Positions 23,779 through 31,658 of a stretch of 34,190 nt of DNA are shown in pieces (the first letter of the stretch is position 1; each line of letters opens with the position of its first letter). The position numbers and the translations under genes are program-made. The notes beneath the pieces were generated by a model. The model was not told where the DNA came from and made no database searches. It was given only the letters and a program-made list of their open reading frames with translations. This DNA is from an uncultured Alphaproteobacteria bacterium (lineage in GTDB: Bacteria; Pseudomonadota; Alphaproteobacteria; Rs-D84). The DNA is taken from contig CALXQT010000023.1 in the NCBI GenBank assembly GCA_944390835.1, positions 1 through 34,190 on the forward strand, written 5' to 3'.

Positions 23779-24420
23779 TTAATAAGTACGCGTTGTCACA
23801 CGTCTTATAATGATAATGCGCTTATTTTGCAATTGCTTCAAAGAATCAATTGTGCGGCTATTATCATTAATCGTAACTGTACCGCCATTATTTACAACGA
23901 TATTTCCATCGTTAACAGCCCCATTGCCCAACGTGATGTTCGTATCATTGCCATTAGAACCCTCGTTCTGAACAATTATATTTTTGTTATTTCTGGAAGC
24001 ATCTTCCATATTTATCTTTGTCACGTTGCCATCAGAAGGTCTCTGAACAGGTTTCGGGCTAACCGGTTTTGGAGATACGGGTACAGGTCTTACTGTGACC
24101 GGTTTTGTCGGATTAGGTTTCTTTTTAGATTTTTGACAATCACTTAATCCTTTTTTATAAAAATCTGTTGAATCGCGCCACATATCAACGGAATCCTGCA
24201 ACATGCTGACTGAATCACGATACATGTCAATCGTATCGCGCAATTCACGATTTTTACCATCAAGAACCTTTATTACAGTTCTTGCATTTACAATTTCTTT
24301 ACGAGCGTTTTCTATTTCCTTACCAACTTTGTTATCTGAACAACTTTTGGTACCCAAAACAGAAATTGCTACTATTAAAATAACTGGCACTCCAAAATAA
24401 ACAGCCCTTTTCCAATTCAT
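23779..24420 (-). CDS. Membrane-anchored heptad-repeat and Pro/Asn-rich protein
   Basis: 213 aa, not recognised. One membrane segment at about residues 7-23, then C27. A coiled-coil (31-60) runs into four tandem heptads at 61-88 of the form (R/Q)-D-(S/T)-x2-(M/F)-x. Next is a Lys/Pro linker (100-127, PVSPKPVSPKPV), then an Asn/Gly-rich beta-repeat stretch (146-187, NIIVQN, NITLGN, NIVVNN, TVTIND). A basic tail ends RRVTTRTY. This order suggests an inner-membrane anchored stalk with a periplasmic beta-structured head. The DSV-DSV-DST coiled-coil style recalls Bacteroidetes proteins; origin by transfer is only a guess. It has its own terminator; its upstream gap is shared with the divergent operon at 24574. 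Confidence 0.8.
   Translation of the reverse strand: MNWKRAVYFGVPVILIVAISVLGTKSCSDNKVGKEIENARKEIVNARTVIKVLDGKNRELRDTIDMYRDSVSMLQDSVDMWRDSTDFYKKGLSDCQKSKKKPNPTKPVTVRPVPVSPKPVSPKPVQRPSDGNVTKINMEDASRNNKNIIVQNEGSNGNDTNITLGNGAVNDGNIVVNNGGTVTINDNSRTIDSLKQLQNKRIIIIRRVTTRTY
24157..24240 (-). repeat. Four 21-bp tandem repeats coding heptads
   Basis: Each unit codes a heptad of the form (R/Q)-D-(S/T)-x-x-(M/F)-x. The DNA copies have diverged, so the repeat is old at nucleotide level but kept in the protein. Confidence 0.75.
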
Positions 24421-24530
24421 TTTAAATCCCTTTACTTGGTTTTACACGTTTTAATGTAGGACAAAAACGCACTTTTGTCAAGTAGAAAGCGCAAAAAATC
24501 TTTTTTAAACGCTTGCGTGTATTTTCTCTT

Positions 24531-24558
24531 TGCAGACAAATTGTTTTTTGATATACTT
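24531..24558 (+). promoter_or_regulatory. Promoter of the three-gene cysteine-rich operon
   Basis: TTGCAG (24531-24536), 16-bp spacer, TATACT (24553-24558), just before GAAAGAGAGAA and the ATG at 24574. The leader would be only about 9 nt. Confidence 0.55.
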
Positions 24559-24573
24559 TTATGAAAGAGAGAA

Positions 24574-25446
24574 ATGAAAAAAAGTATCCTATTTTTTATA
24601 TGTGGCTTTATTGCCAGCCCTGGGATTTCTGCGGCTGCGACTTGTTCACAAATGAACTTAACGCGTTGCTTAGATTCTGTGTGTGCAATAAATATATCCT
24701 CTAACCCTGCGGCTCGTTGTCAATATTGCGGCACTGCCAGTGCGGGAACTCCAAAAACAAGTTCGGGTGGCATGCGCAGCTTATCACTTGGTCAGTCTAC
24801 AAAATATACTTTAACCGAAGACGAATTAGAAGACGCCCCAACCGATCCTGGGCAGCGATATATTTGGGCAACAGAGCAATGTATTGAAAAGGTTTCTGGT
24901 TGTACAGCAGATGATGTATCTGATGTTTACGATGAATTAATTGAACAATCTTGTCGTGCAGCCGGCATAACAGCACAAATGTCTGCAACGATTGCGAATG
25001 CGAACAAACAAACGGCAAGTGAGTCTGGATGCTTATCAACGATTCGTGCATGTATGGTTGAGGAAAAGCGTTGCGGTCCAGATTATAGCGCATGCGAGGA
25101 CGATACAAGTTTTAATAACTTTTTCTCATCCTGCAGTGTTGAAGCCACAGGTTGTGGTGATTATATTGCAAACATTCGTAGCAATTTAATTGCGTCACGT
25201 GATACGGCCATTAAAAATGCGGATATTTTGATTACCAGCATTGTAAGTGCTTATCAAAGTGCACGCGAGCAGAAATTATTATCTGCGCAAGAATCATGTA
25301 AAAATAATTCTGCCCGTGAAACATGTATAGAAACAATATGCCAAAGAAGCATGCCAAACAAATGTGCGGCGGGTTATGAATCAGAGCGTGCAACCGCGAC
25401 ACTATTCTGCAAGTTTTATGACACAGCCTGTGAGGTACTGGACTAA
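24574..25446 (+). CDS. Cysteine-rich secreted protein, first gene of operon
   Basis: 290 aa, the smallest complete member of the cysteine-repeat family. Signal peptide 1-22. An N-terminal cluster C24, C32, C37, C49, C52 looks like a loosened version of the signature in the larger paralogs. A C-x6-C pair lies at 103-110. The full block C153-x6-C160-x6-C167-G-x2-Y-x2-C174 matches those of the edge genes. A long helix (about 195-230) and a second Cys cluster follow to the end. There is no glycine zipper. The ribosome site is AGAGAGAA. The next gene begins 10 bp after the stop. A role in the same envelope assembly as its operon partners is inferred. Confidence 0.87.
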   Translation: MKKSILFFICGFIASPGISAAATCSQMNLTRCLDSVCAINISSNPAARCQYCGTASAGTPKTSSGGMRSLSLGQSTKYTLTEDELEDAPTDPGQRYIWATEQCIEKVSGCTADDVSDVYDELIEQSCRAAGITAQMSATIANANKQTASESGCLSTIRACMVEEKRCGPDYSACEDDTSFNNFFSSCSVEATGCGDYIANIRSNLIASRDTAIKNADILITSIVSAYQSAREQKLLSAQESCKNNSARETCIETICQRSMPNKCAAGYESERATATLFCKFYDTACEVLD

Positions 25447-25455
25447 GCGAATAAA

Positions 25456-26970
25456 ATGATAACGAAGCAAAATAATTTTTATGAATCTCGTAAACCTAAA
25501 ATAGCGTTATGCGCTATGCTGGTTGCTTTATTTGCTTTAGATGCAGGTGCGGCATCAGTTGTTTCTCGTGGGGGCACAACGTCTCGCCCGACTGTATCTT
25601 CTTCTACCCGTAGTACTGCTGCACGCATGCCAACGGCAACGACGAATATTTCTGCATTGGAAGAATCTTTATCCACGACAGAAGCGGAAGAGGAAACATC
25701 AGAACCAATCATTACAGAACCTGTTGCAGAAGATAAATCTTCTCAATTTGATGGGATATTATCGTCATCTGGTACATCTACTACGGACACATCTGCAGAT
25801 AATTTAGCCGAAATGATACGTCAGCAGCGAGCACAACTGGACGCACAAGATGCAATAGATACAGCCAACAAGGCCGTCCAATCTGGCAATAGTAATTCAT
25901 GCGATACGGGGCTGCGTAAATGTATGCAAGAGAAATGCGGTAATGACTTTACGAACTGCAGTGGGGATACGGATACTGCATGGGGTAACAAAATGGACTC
26001 ATGCCGCCGCGATTTAGATTGTACAGGTGAAGAATACAGGTTATTTGCATCTGAAATAAAATCAGATAGGGATATGAATGCTAGACTGGCGTCTTATAAC
26101 GCAGTAATAAATTGTGGAAATCAATATAATAATTGCATTATGACAGAATGCGGCGAAACATTCAGTAAATGTTTGGGAAAGACTGCTGGAGACGCAGCAA
26201 TTGCAAAATGTAAAACGATTGCGGATAACTGTAAAGAACAAGATAGCGGTCTTGCCAGTCGTGCAATGCAGGTATTCGCCAATTTACGTCAAGATGCTGA
26301 AGTACAAATTCAAAAAGACGAAGAGCGCTTATATGCCTTGCGCGATCAAATGTCGCAGCAATGCACGACATTGGGTGCGATGTTTGATGAACGTACATTC
26401 AGCTGTGTATTTACTGTAAATTTCTACGCCGGGGAAGATTCTACTTTATATGCGTCTAAGAAATTATATGCGGGTGACGTATTTGACTGTACGCCGAATT
26501 GGTTTGGTATAGACGTAACCACATTTATGGAAAATGCATATCGTTTGACACGGGAACAAACATCTGCATCATCTGCATTATTGGGTTCTGGTTTAGGTGT
26601 TGCAGCGGGTGCGATAACGTCTGGTGCCATAGATCGTGCCATAGATCGTCAAAAAGCCGAGAATGCGTTAAAAGACGCAAAAGACGAACACGAATCAACA
26701 TATTCGTCATCTAACACAGAGGAAAAATCAAAAGATAACGCTAAAGACACACAAAAAGACACAGAGGAAACAGCGACAACGGGTAAAGACCAAACAAATA
26801 ATAATAACCAAACAGAATCTACAAACGGAACGCAACAAGCAACAACAAAAGACTCAACAAAATCCGACTCAGAGCAAAAAGTTACAACACGCGTAGCAAA
26901 GGGTAGAACTCTTGAGGACGAAGCCAAGAAACAAAAACAACAAGAGAAAGAACAAGAGACCAAAGAATAG
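25456..26970 (+). CDS. Cysteine-rich secreted protein with glycine zipper and charged tail
   Basis: 504 aa, not a named family. Signal peptide about 1-32, then a Ser/Thr/Glu linker. Two near-identical Cys blocks: C149-x6-C156-x4-CG-x2-F-x2-x-C168 and C220-x6-C227-x4-CG-x2-F-x2-x-C239 (same spacing in both). A third pair is CKTIADNC (251-258). A helical stretch (265-300) leads to KLYAGDVFDCTPNWFGID (336-353), closely like KLAGDTFTCNRDLFGFS in the protein at 29612-31522. A glycine zipper (about 374-392) and a low-complexity Asp/Lys/Thr/Gln tail (400-504) end it. It is second in the operon, 10 bp after the previous stop and 15 bp before the OmpA gene, with no clear ribosome site, so coupling is likely. 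Confidence 0.87.
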   Translation: MITKQNNFYESRKPKIALCAMLVALFALDAGAASVVSRGGTTSRPTVSSSTRSTAARMPTATTNISALEESLSTTEAEEETSEPIITEPVAEDKSSQFDGILSSSGTSTTDTSADNLAEMIRQQRAQLDAQDAIDTANKAVQSGNSNSCDTGLRKCMQEKCGNDFTNCSGDTDTAWGNKMDSCRRDLDCTGEEYRLFASEIKSDRDMNARLASYNAVINCGNQYNNCIMTECGETFSKCLGKTAGDAAIAKCKTIADNCKEQDSGLASRAMQVFANLRQDAEVQIQKDEERLYALRDQMSQQCTTLGAMFDERTFSCVFTVNFYAGEDSTLYASKKLYAGDVFDCTPNWFGIDVTTFMENAYRLTREQTSASSALLGSGLGVAAGAITSGAIDRAIDRQKAENALKDAKDEHESTYSSSNTEEKSKDNAKDTQKDTEETATTGKDQTNNNNQTESTNGTQQATTKDSTKSDSEQKVTTRVAKGRTLEDEAKKQKQQEKEQETKE

Positions 26971-26985
26971 TCAAATAGTTTAAAC

Positions 26986-29361
26986 ATGAAAAAATATTTA
27001 ATAAGTATCTTCATAATACTTATTTTACCTACAATGGCAATGTCTGACACGCCAGGTGGATATGGTGGCGGTTCTTCTGGTGGCGGTGGCGCAGGAAGCA
27101 CTTTTGAAGTAGCACCACAAACAAAAGAAGATCAATCATCAACCATTACTGTTTCTGGAACTGTTAAAACTAATAAGTCAGAACCATTGGTTGGCGCAAA
27201 TGTTTATCCCAAAAGTAACCCAGCAAACGGGACCGCGAGTAACAAAGATGGAACATTCACAATAAAAAACGTTTCTACAGATGATAAAATTGTTGTATCT
27301 TTTACTGGGTACAAAGAACAAACATTATCCCCTTCTGAAAACATGACTATATCTTTAGAAGAGGATCCACAATTAATTGGAGAAGCCATTGTAGTAGCCT
27401 GTATTCCTGTCAGTCCCGCAAAATCTTCAGTATATGATATGGGGACACAAAAATGTTATCCAACTGCCTGTGAATCTAGCAGATATATTTTAACAAACAA
27501 ACGTCAAGTTAAAGTAACCACCTTAGGAACCCCTCATATTTGTACAAATGAAGAAAAATGTCAAAATTTCTGCAAAGAAAAAGATACGTGTAACACGATT
27601 GAAATAGGTGACTCATGCGAAGATCAGGTTAATAAAGAATGTAAACCTGAAGATGATCCCAACGCTAAAACAGCAGTGTATACATGGGAAAGTAGCCAAC
27701 TTATTTGTAAAACACAAGATTGTGTTGATGGATATGAACCAAAAGATGGCAAATGCACCGCAATTTCTGGTAATTGCGACTCTATGCCGCCAAAGGCAGT
27801 GTCTGCGCACCGATCTTGGGACTCAGAGGCTGGTAAAGAAGTATGTATTGTTGATAGTTGTGCAGACAAATATCGTCCAAATGACGATAAACAATCTTGC
27901 GTTTCAACATTATCAGAAGAAGACTCTGAAGCAAAAATAGCCGAGCTGCAAGAAAATGCCGATGCAATGAAAGAAAAAGAACAATCTACTGCAAATAAAC
28001 TGCTTGGTGCTGCAAGTATGGGATCTATGGGGATCGGAGGAATGCAGGTTGCTTCTGCTTTGGCAGAACAAAAAGCAGATAACGCAGCCGAACAAGATAT
28101 GACTGCATATCTAGCAACGTTTAAATGCGATTACGGTCAAGGCATGAATATTCAAGGTGGTGAATCTAATGTCGCACTGCCCGGTGCAAATGTGTTATTA
28201 CCCTTATATAACGAATATACAACATTGGCGGCGGATTTAAAAACACGTAAAGAAGCCTTGGGGATGACCCCTGGAATTGAATCAGAAGTAATATTAGATG
28301 CTGCGACATCTGGTTTATATGACAATGCAGCAACTGGAATAACAGATAGCGCATTTACATCACTATCTCGCGCACTAACAGATGAAAACAGTGACGACGC
28401 TGCAGAATGGGCAACACAAAGATCTGACACTGCCTCACAACTTAAAACTGGCGCAATTGTCGCTGGGGCTGGTGCGCTTGTTGGTATAGCTGGGAATCTT
28501 TTAATAAACGAAACAGGAAAAGATAAAGTAACAGAACGATCCGATGAAATCATTGCGAAATACGAACCTCTAAGAAACCTGAAAAGTAATGTGGACAAAC
28601 TACCTAACAATGACTCAAATGCAAAATGTCCTTCAGGTACCACTGGCACATATCCAGAATGTAAATGCAATGACAATAAATATGTTTATACCCTAGAAAA
28701 TAACTCTTGCACCATCTGCCCAGGGGATAAAGTCTCTATAAATAATATATGTGGTTGTGATAATGGAACATCACCAGGTCCTAATGATAGTTGTTCAATA
28801 TCAGTTGCACCTAAATGTAACACAAATTCAGAGCACGTAGAAGTTGATCCTGACACCGGAAATTGTTCATGTACAGATGGTTACCAACTGAATGATGACG
28901 AATTACCAACCTGTGAATGCCCCACAAACACCCATACATTAAATGAAAATGGTGACTGCGTAATAAAAAATACACAAACGCTTATAGAACAAGCAACAGA
29001 TCAAATAACACCTGCAATAGAATTACCAACAAATAAGCTTTTTAAATTAAACTCATTTAATTTAACTTCTGACGCAACTACAGCTCTGCAAAGTTTCGCA
29101 GCAGAGGTAAAAAGGGTTATGACAGACAATAATTATTGTATTTCTGTTACTGGCTATACAGATAAAAGTGGTACTGATACTACAAATATTACACTATCTA
29201 AGAACCGAGCGGATGCAGTAAAACAAGTTTTAGTATCCAATGGAGGAATAAATAGTAATAATATTAAGACACAAGGACTTGGTTCTCAGGGCTGCTCTAA
29301 AAAATATGATCCCAATTGTCGTAAAGTCGAAGTAAAAATGTCTTATACAGCCTGCCAATAA
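26986..29361 (+). CDS. OmpA-domain protein with SusC-like regulatory domain and glycine zippers
   Basis: 791 aa. Signal peptide 1-20 and a Gly-rich linker. Residues 52-137 form a carboxypeptidase-regulatory-like beta-sandwich (SGTV-x6-EPLVGANV, KDGTFTIKN, VVSFTGYKEQT, ending GEAIVVA), the type heading Bacteroidetes TonB-dependent SusC proteins. Then come Cys-rich modules (138-305), a charged coiled helix, a first glycine zipper (338-360), LYNEYTTLAADL (407-418), a second zipper (488-508) and more EGF-like Cys modules (548-660). The C-terminal OmpA domain (about 685-790) has D726 in GYTDKSG and R741 in N-x2-LSKNRA, the positions that bind peptidoglycan diaminopimelate. It is last in the operon, and the OmpA domain should tether it to the cell wall. 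The zipper-aromatic-zipper layout is shared with the gene at 29612. Confidence 0.92.
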   Translation: MKKYLISIFIILILPTMAMSDTPGGYGGGSSGGGGAGSTFEVAPQTKEDQSSTITVSGTVKTNKSEPLVGANVYPKSNPANGTASNKDGTFTIKNVSTDDKIVVSFTGYKEQTLSPSENMTISLEEDPQLIGEAIVVACIPVSPAKSSVYDMGTQKCYPTACESSRYILTNKRQVKVTTLGTPHICTNEEKCQNFCKEKDTCNTIEIGDSCEDQVNKECKPEDDPNAKTAVYTWESSQLICKTQDCVDGYEPKDGKCTAISGNCDSMPPKAVSAHRSWDSEAGKEVCIVDSCADKYRPNDDKQSCVSTLSEEDSEAKIAELQENADAMKEKEQSTANKLLGAASMGSMGIGGMQVASALAEQKADNAAEQDMTAYLATFKCDYGQGMNIQGGESNVALPGANVLLPLYNEYTTLAADLKTRKEALGMTPGIESEVILDAATSGLYDNAATGITDSAFTSLSRALTDENSDDAAEWATQRSDTASQLKTGAIVAGAGALVGIAGNLLINETGKDKVTERSDEIIAKYEPLRNLKSNVDKLPNNDSNAKCPSGTTGTYPECKCNDNKYVYTLENNSCTICPGDKVSINNICGCDNGTSPGPNDSCSISVAPKCNTNSEHVEVDPDTGNCSCTDGYQLNDDELPTCECPTNTHTLNENGDCVIKNTQTLIEQATDQITPAIELPTNKLFKLNSFNLTSDATTALQSFAAEVKRVMTDNNYCISVTGYTDKSGTDTTNITLSKNRADAVKQVLVSNGGINSNNIKTQGLGSQGCSKKYDPNCRKVEVKMSYTACQ

Positions 29362-29368
29362 ATTATAT

Positions 29369-29410
29369 TAACTTTTCCCTTTTTTAAAGTTAGGGGGATT
29401 TTTATAACAA
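29369..29410 (+). terminator. Weak terminator-like hairpin after the OmpA gene
   Basis: TAACTTT (29369-29375) pairs with AAAGTTA (29386-29392). The T-run comes only after GGGGGA, so this is not classical. The remaining gap to 29611 is AT-rich and shows nothing else except the terminator at 29562. Confidence 0.3.
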
Positions 29411-29561
29411 TTAAATTATAATCATATTAGAAATACAATTTTTACATAACCGTCTATACGATGATAATTCTAAAATATTATTGTACAAAGATATGAATAC
29501 ACAATGCACATAAATATAAACAGAATCATAAGTCTATTTAACAATATTTAAAATAATCCCA

Positions 29562-29592
29562 ACAATAAAAATCCCGCATATATTGCGGGATT
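29562..29592 (-). terminator. Terminator of the 29612-31522 gene
   Basis: ATCCCGCA (29571-29578) and TGCGGGAT (29584-29591), loop TATAT. On the minus strand TTTTTATTG follows. Confidence 0.87.
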
Positions 29593-29611
29593 GAACACCT
29601 TTTTAAAATAT

Positions 29612-31522
29612 TTATTCACATGCACCGTATGACTTTGCAACTGGATAGTTTTCTATACAAATACTACCCGATACAGTACATGCCGTCGGCACTAAAGTAG
29701 TTGTTGCCGCACCATCTGGTTTATAATTTATCTGTGCTGTATTACATTGATTTAAATCGATAATTTTTGCACATGTACTGCGCCAAGATGCACAGTCTAC
29801 TGCTGTACCAGTCGGTGTAATTGTATCTGGCAAATTCAAATTCCACTTAACATAAAAATCTTTCAAAGATTCTATAGAATATGACTTACCATACCCCACT
29901 TGTGCCAAACTATCCCCGACATGACAGCTAATATTACTACGTTCTACAAAAGCTGTAATAGCGGTTGCCAAACCACCGGCACCGGCACCAACACCGACAC
30001 CAATAGCGATACTTTTGCCGATATTTGAATCTTCACCGTTTCTTAACAAGTCCACTATGTCACTAGTAAAGACTTTCTTAAGATCGCTTGTATCAATAGA
30101 GCAAGATTTACTACTTGTATCACAGTTATAGGACAACCCATTTAAGTCATATTGATTTAGCAAGGCCGTCAACTCTTCTTGAGTATAGCCTTCACTTATT
30201 ATAATCAGATCCTCTGTTGTTTCTGTTACTTTCCCTGAAGTTTTTTCCAAACTACTTTCTAACTGCACATAATTATCGTACAATTCAACTATTGCCTCGC
30301 ATTGATTTTGCGTAATTATATCAGTTGTTGCAGATATGCTTTCAGACAGATATTTACTTATACGCCCAAAACTTGCATCTGTGCGTAATTCTTCGGTTAG
30401 CAGCTCACGATGTTTATCGCGGGAACAATCAAATGCACGAGCACCATGACCCGCAATTGCACCAACACCGGCACCAACAACAGCACCACCACCAATGCCA
30501 ACAACCGCCGCAGTATTCGTTTGATTCATTAATGAAAAACCAAACAAGTCACGGTTACAAGTGAAAGTATCACCTGCTAACTTCCATACCTCTGCTGGTT
30601 GATCGTTACCGGCCGCACCGAACAACCAACTATTTTTTATTTGCTTGTCTTTATTATATGCAGCAACACGAATCCAACACTCTGCCGTAGTCGGATCCCA
30701 ACGAGCATAATGCCCACGCTGACCGTCAACACCATCATTACCATAATTTAAATCGGCACCTTGCGGATTATTTTTTATCAAGATGTTTCCATTTTGACCG
30801 TTATAAGCCCCGACACCAATATTATATTCTGCTGTGACGCTGCCAGCATTAGAAACCGCATTAAATGCAGAACCATATGTATTTACGTCTAACAATAAAC
30901 AAGTATTTTCCGCTTGATTAGGCGTTAAACCTGTTTTACGCAAAACGAGATTATAATAAGCCGGCTGAATTTTACGTGAATTGAAATCAATCCATACATC
31001 CGCTGCTGTGCGATAAACATTTGAGCAATTCTTACGAACTTCAACAATACACTTTTCAACCTGAACCGTACATAGGTTCATGCCGTTAATAATAGAGTTA
31101 CGTAAATCCTCGTTAAACAAATCATTTATGCCATTAGGCAGCGCACCTGTATTTACACAATTTAATACATCATTCATGCAATCATTTACAGTGTACTCAG
31201 AATCTTTAACGCCACCGTCTGGACATTCTGATACAGGATTATCAGGCTCATCGGGGTCATCTGGATTGTCAGGATCATCAGGATTATTTGGTGAAACAGA
31301 TGGTAATGTCGGTGACACATTCCCAACAGTAAAGTTAGGTAATGTCGGCATAGTCGGCATACGCTGAGAAGACGTTGATGTTGTAACACCAGCACGATTT
31401 AGTTGTGCAACATTGTTGTAATCTGCACGCCCAGATGGTGTTGCAGCATAAACATTCCCAACAAATGCACATATAACCGCGCCAAATAATGATACACCAA
31501 ATAAATTACGCCAAGAATGCAT
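29612..31522 (-). CDS. Cysteine-rich secreted protein with two glycine zippers
   Basis: 636 aa from ATG 31522, chosen because AGGGGGAG precedes it; an upstream in-frame ATG at 31585 has no site and would spoil the signal peptide. Signal peptide 1-27, then a Pro/Thr linker and an Asp-Pro repeat (79-96). Cys pairs with C-x6-C spacing are CMNDVLNC (115-122) and CTVQVEKC (151-158). Residues 314-330 (KLAGDTFTCNRDLFGFS) match the operon protein at 25456. Zipper 1 (338-360), LYDNYVQLESSL (414-425) and zipper 2 (501-525) follow the plan of the OmpA-domain protein at 26986. The C-terminus holds a further Cys cluster with no OmpA domain. It converges on that operon. A partner in one envelope structure is plausible but inferred. 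Confidence 0.88.
   Translation of the reverse strand: MHSWRNLFGVSLFGAVICAFVGNVYAATPSGRADYNNVAQLNRAGVTTSTSSQRMPTMPTLPNFTVGNVSPTLPSVSPNNPDDPDNPDDPDEPDNPVSECPDGGVKDSEYTVNDCMNDVLNCVNTGALPNGINDLFNEDLRNSIINGMNLCTVQVEKCIVEVRKNCSNVYRTAADVWIDFNSRKIQPAYYNLVLRKTGLTPNQAENTCLLLDVNTYGSAFNAVSNAGSVTAEYNIGVGAYNGQNGNILIKNNPQGADLNYGNDGVDGQRGHYARWDPTTAECWIRVAAYNKDKQIKNSWLFGAAGNDQPAEVWKLAGDTFTCNRDLFGFSLMNQTNTAAVVGIGGGAVVGAGVGAIAGHGARAFDCSRDKHRELLTEELRTDASFGRISKYLSESISATTDIITQNQCEAIVELYDNYVQLESSLEKTSGKVTETTEDLIIISEGYTQEELTALLNQYDLNGLSYNCDTSSKSCSIDTSDLKKVFTSDIVDLLRNGEDSNIGKSIAIGVGVGAGAGGLATAITAFVERSNISCHVGDSLAQVGYGKSYSIESLKDFYVKWNLNLPDTITPTGTAVDCASWRSTCAKIIDLNQCNTAQINYKPDGAATTTLVPTACTVSGSICIENYPVAKSYGACE
31235..31288 (-). 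repeat. Asp-Pro low-complexity repeat
   Basis: Codes NPDDPDNPDD-type repeats (residues 79-96 of the secreted protein at 29612-31522). A rigid acidic spacer, typical of cell-surface linkers; short repeats of this type can change in length by slippage. Confidence 0.7.
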
Positions 31523-31552
31523 AAAAACTCCCCCTTGAATTCTATCTTTAAA

Positions 31553-31558
31553 ATTATA
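31553..31558 (-). promoter_or_regulatory. -10 box for the 29612-31522 gene
   Basis: TATAAT on the minus strand, about 30 bp upstream of the ATG at 31522. The -35 region is only T-rich. Confidence 0.45.
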
Positions 31559-31623
31559 CCCTAAAAAGCACATAAAAAAAAGCACTTTTTAGACAACACC
31601 TCAATAAAATTTCAAGAAAAATA

Positions 31624-31651
31624 TTGACAAATATTACTAATTGTCTATAAT
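31624..31651 (+). promoter_or_regulatory. Consensus promoter implying a leaderless message
   Basis: Perfect TTGACA (31624-31629), 16-bp spacer, perfect TATAAT (31646-31651). The predicted start of transcription, 7-8 bp past the -10, coincides with the ATG at 31659. Confidence 0.75.
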
Positions 31652-31658
31652 TGTACTA

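Noticed and set aside
24157-24240. CRISPR-like array
   Set aside because: The 21-bp units are coding heptads without spacers, and no cas genes are present.
28152-28676. 174-residue minus-strand open frame inside the OmpA gene
   Set aside because: Shadow of the conserved plus-strand gene; no start signals or recognisable domain.
31523-31585. Longer N-terminus for the 29612 gene from ATG 31585
   Set aside because: It would add 21 residues before a normal signal peptide, and the ribosome site AGGGGGAG belongs to 31522. A -10 box lies inside the extension.
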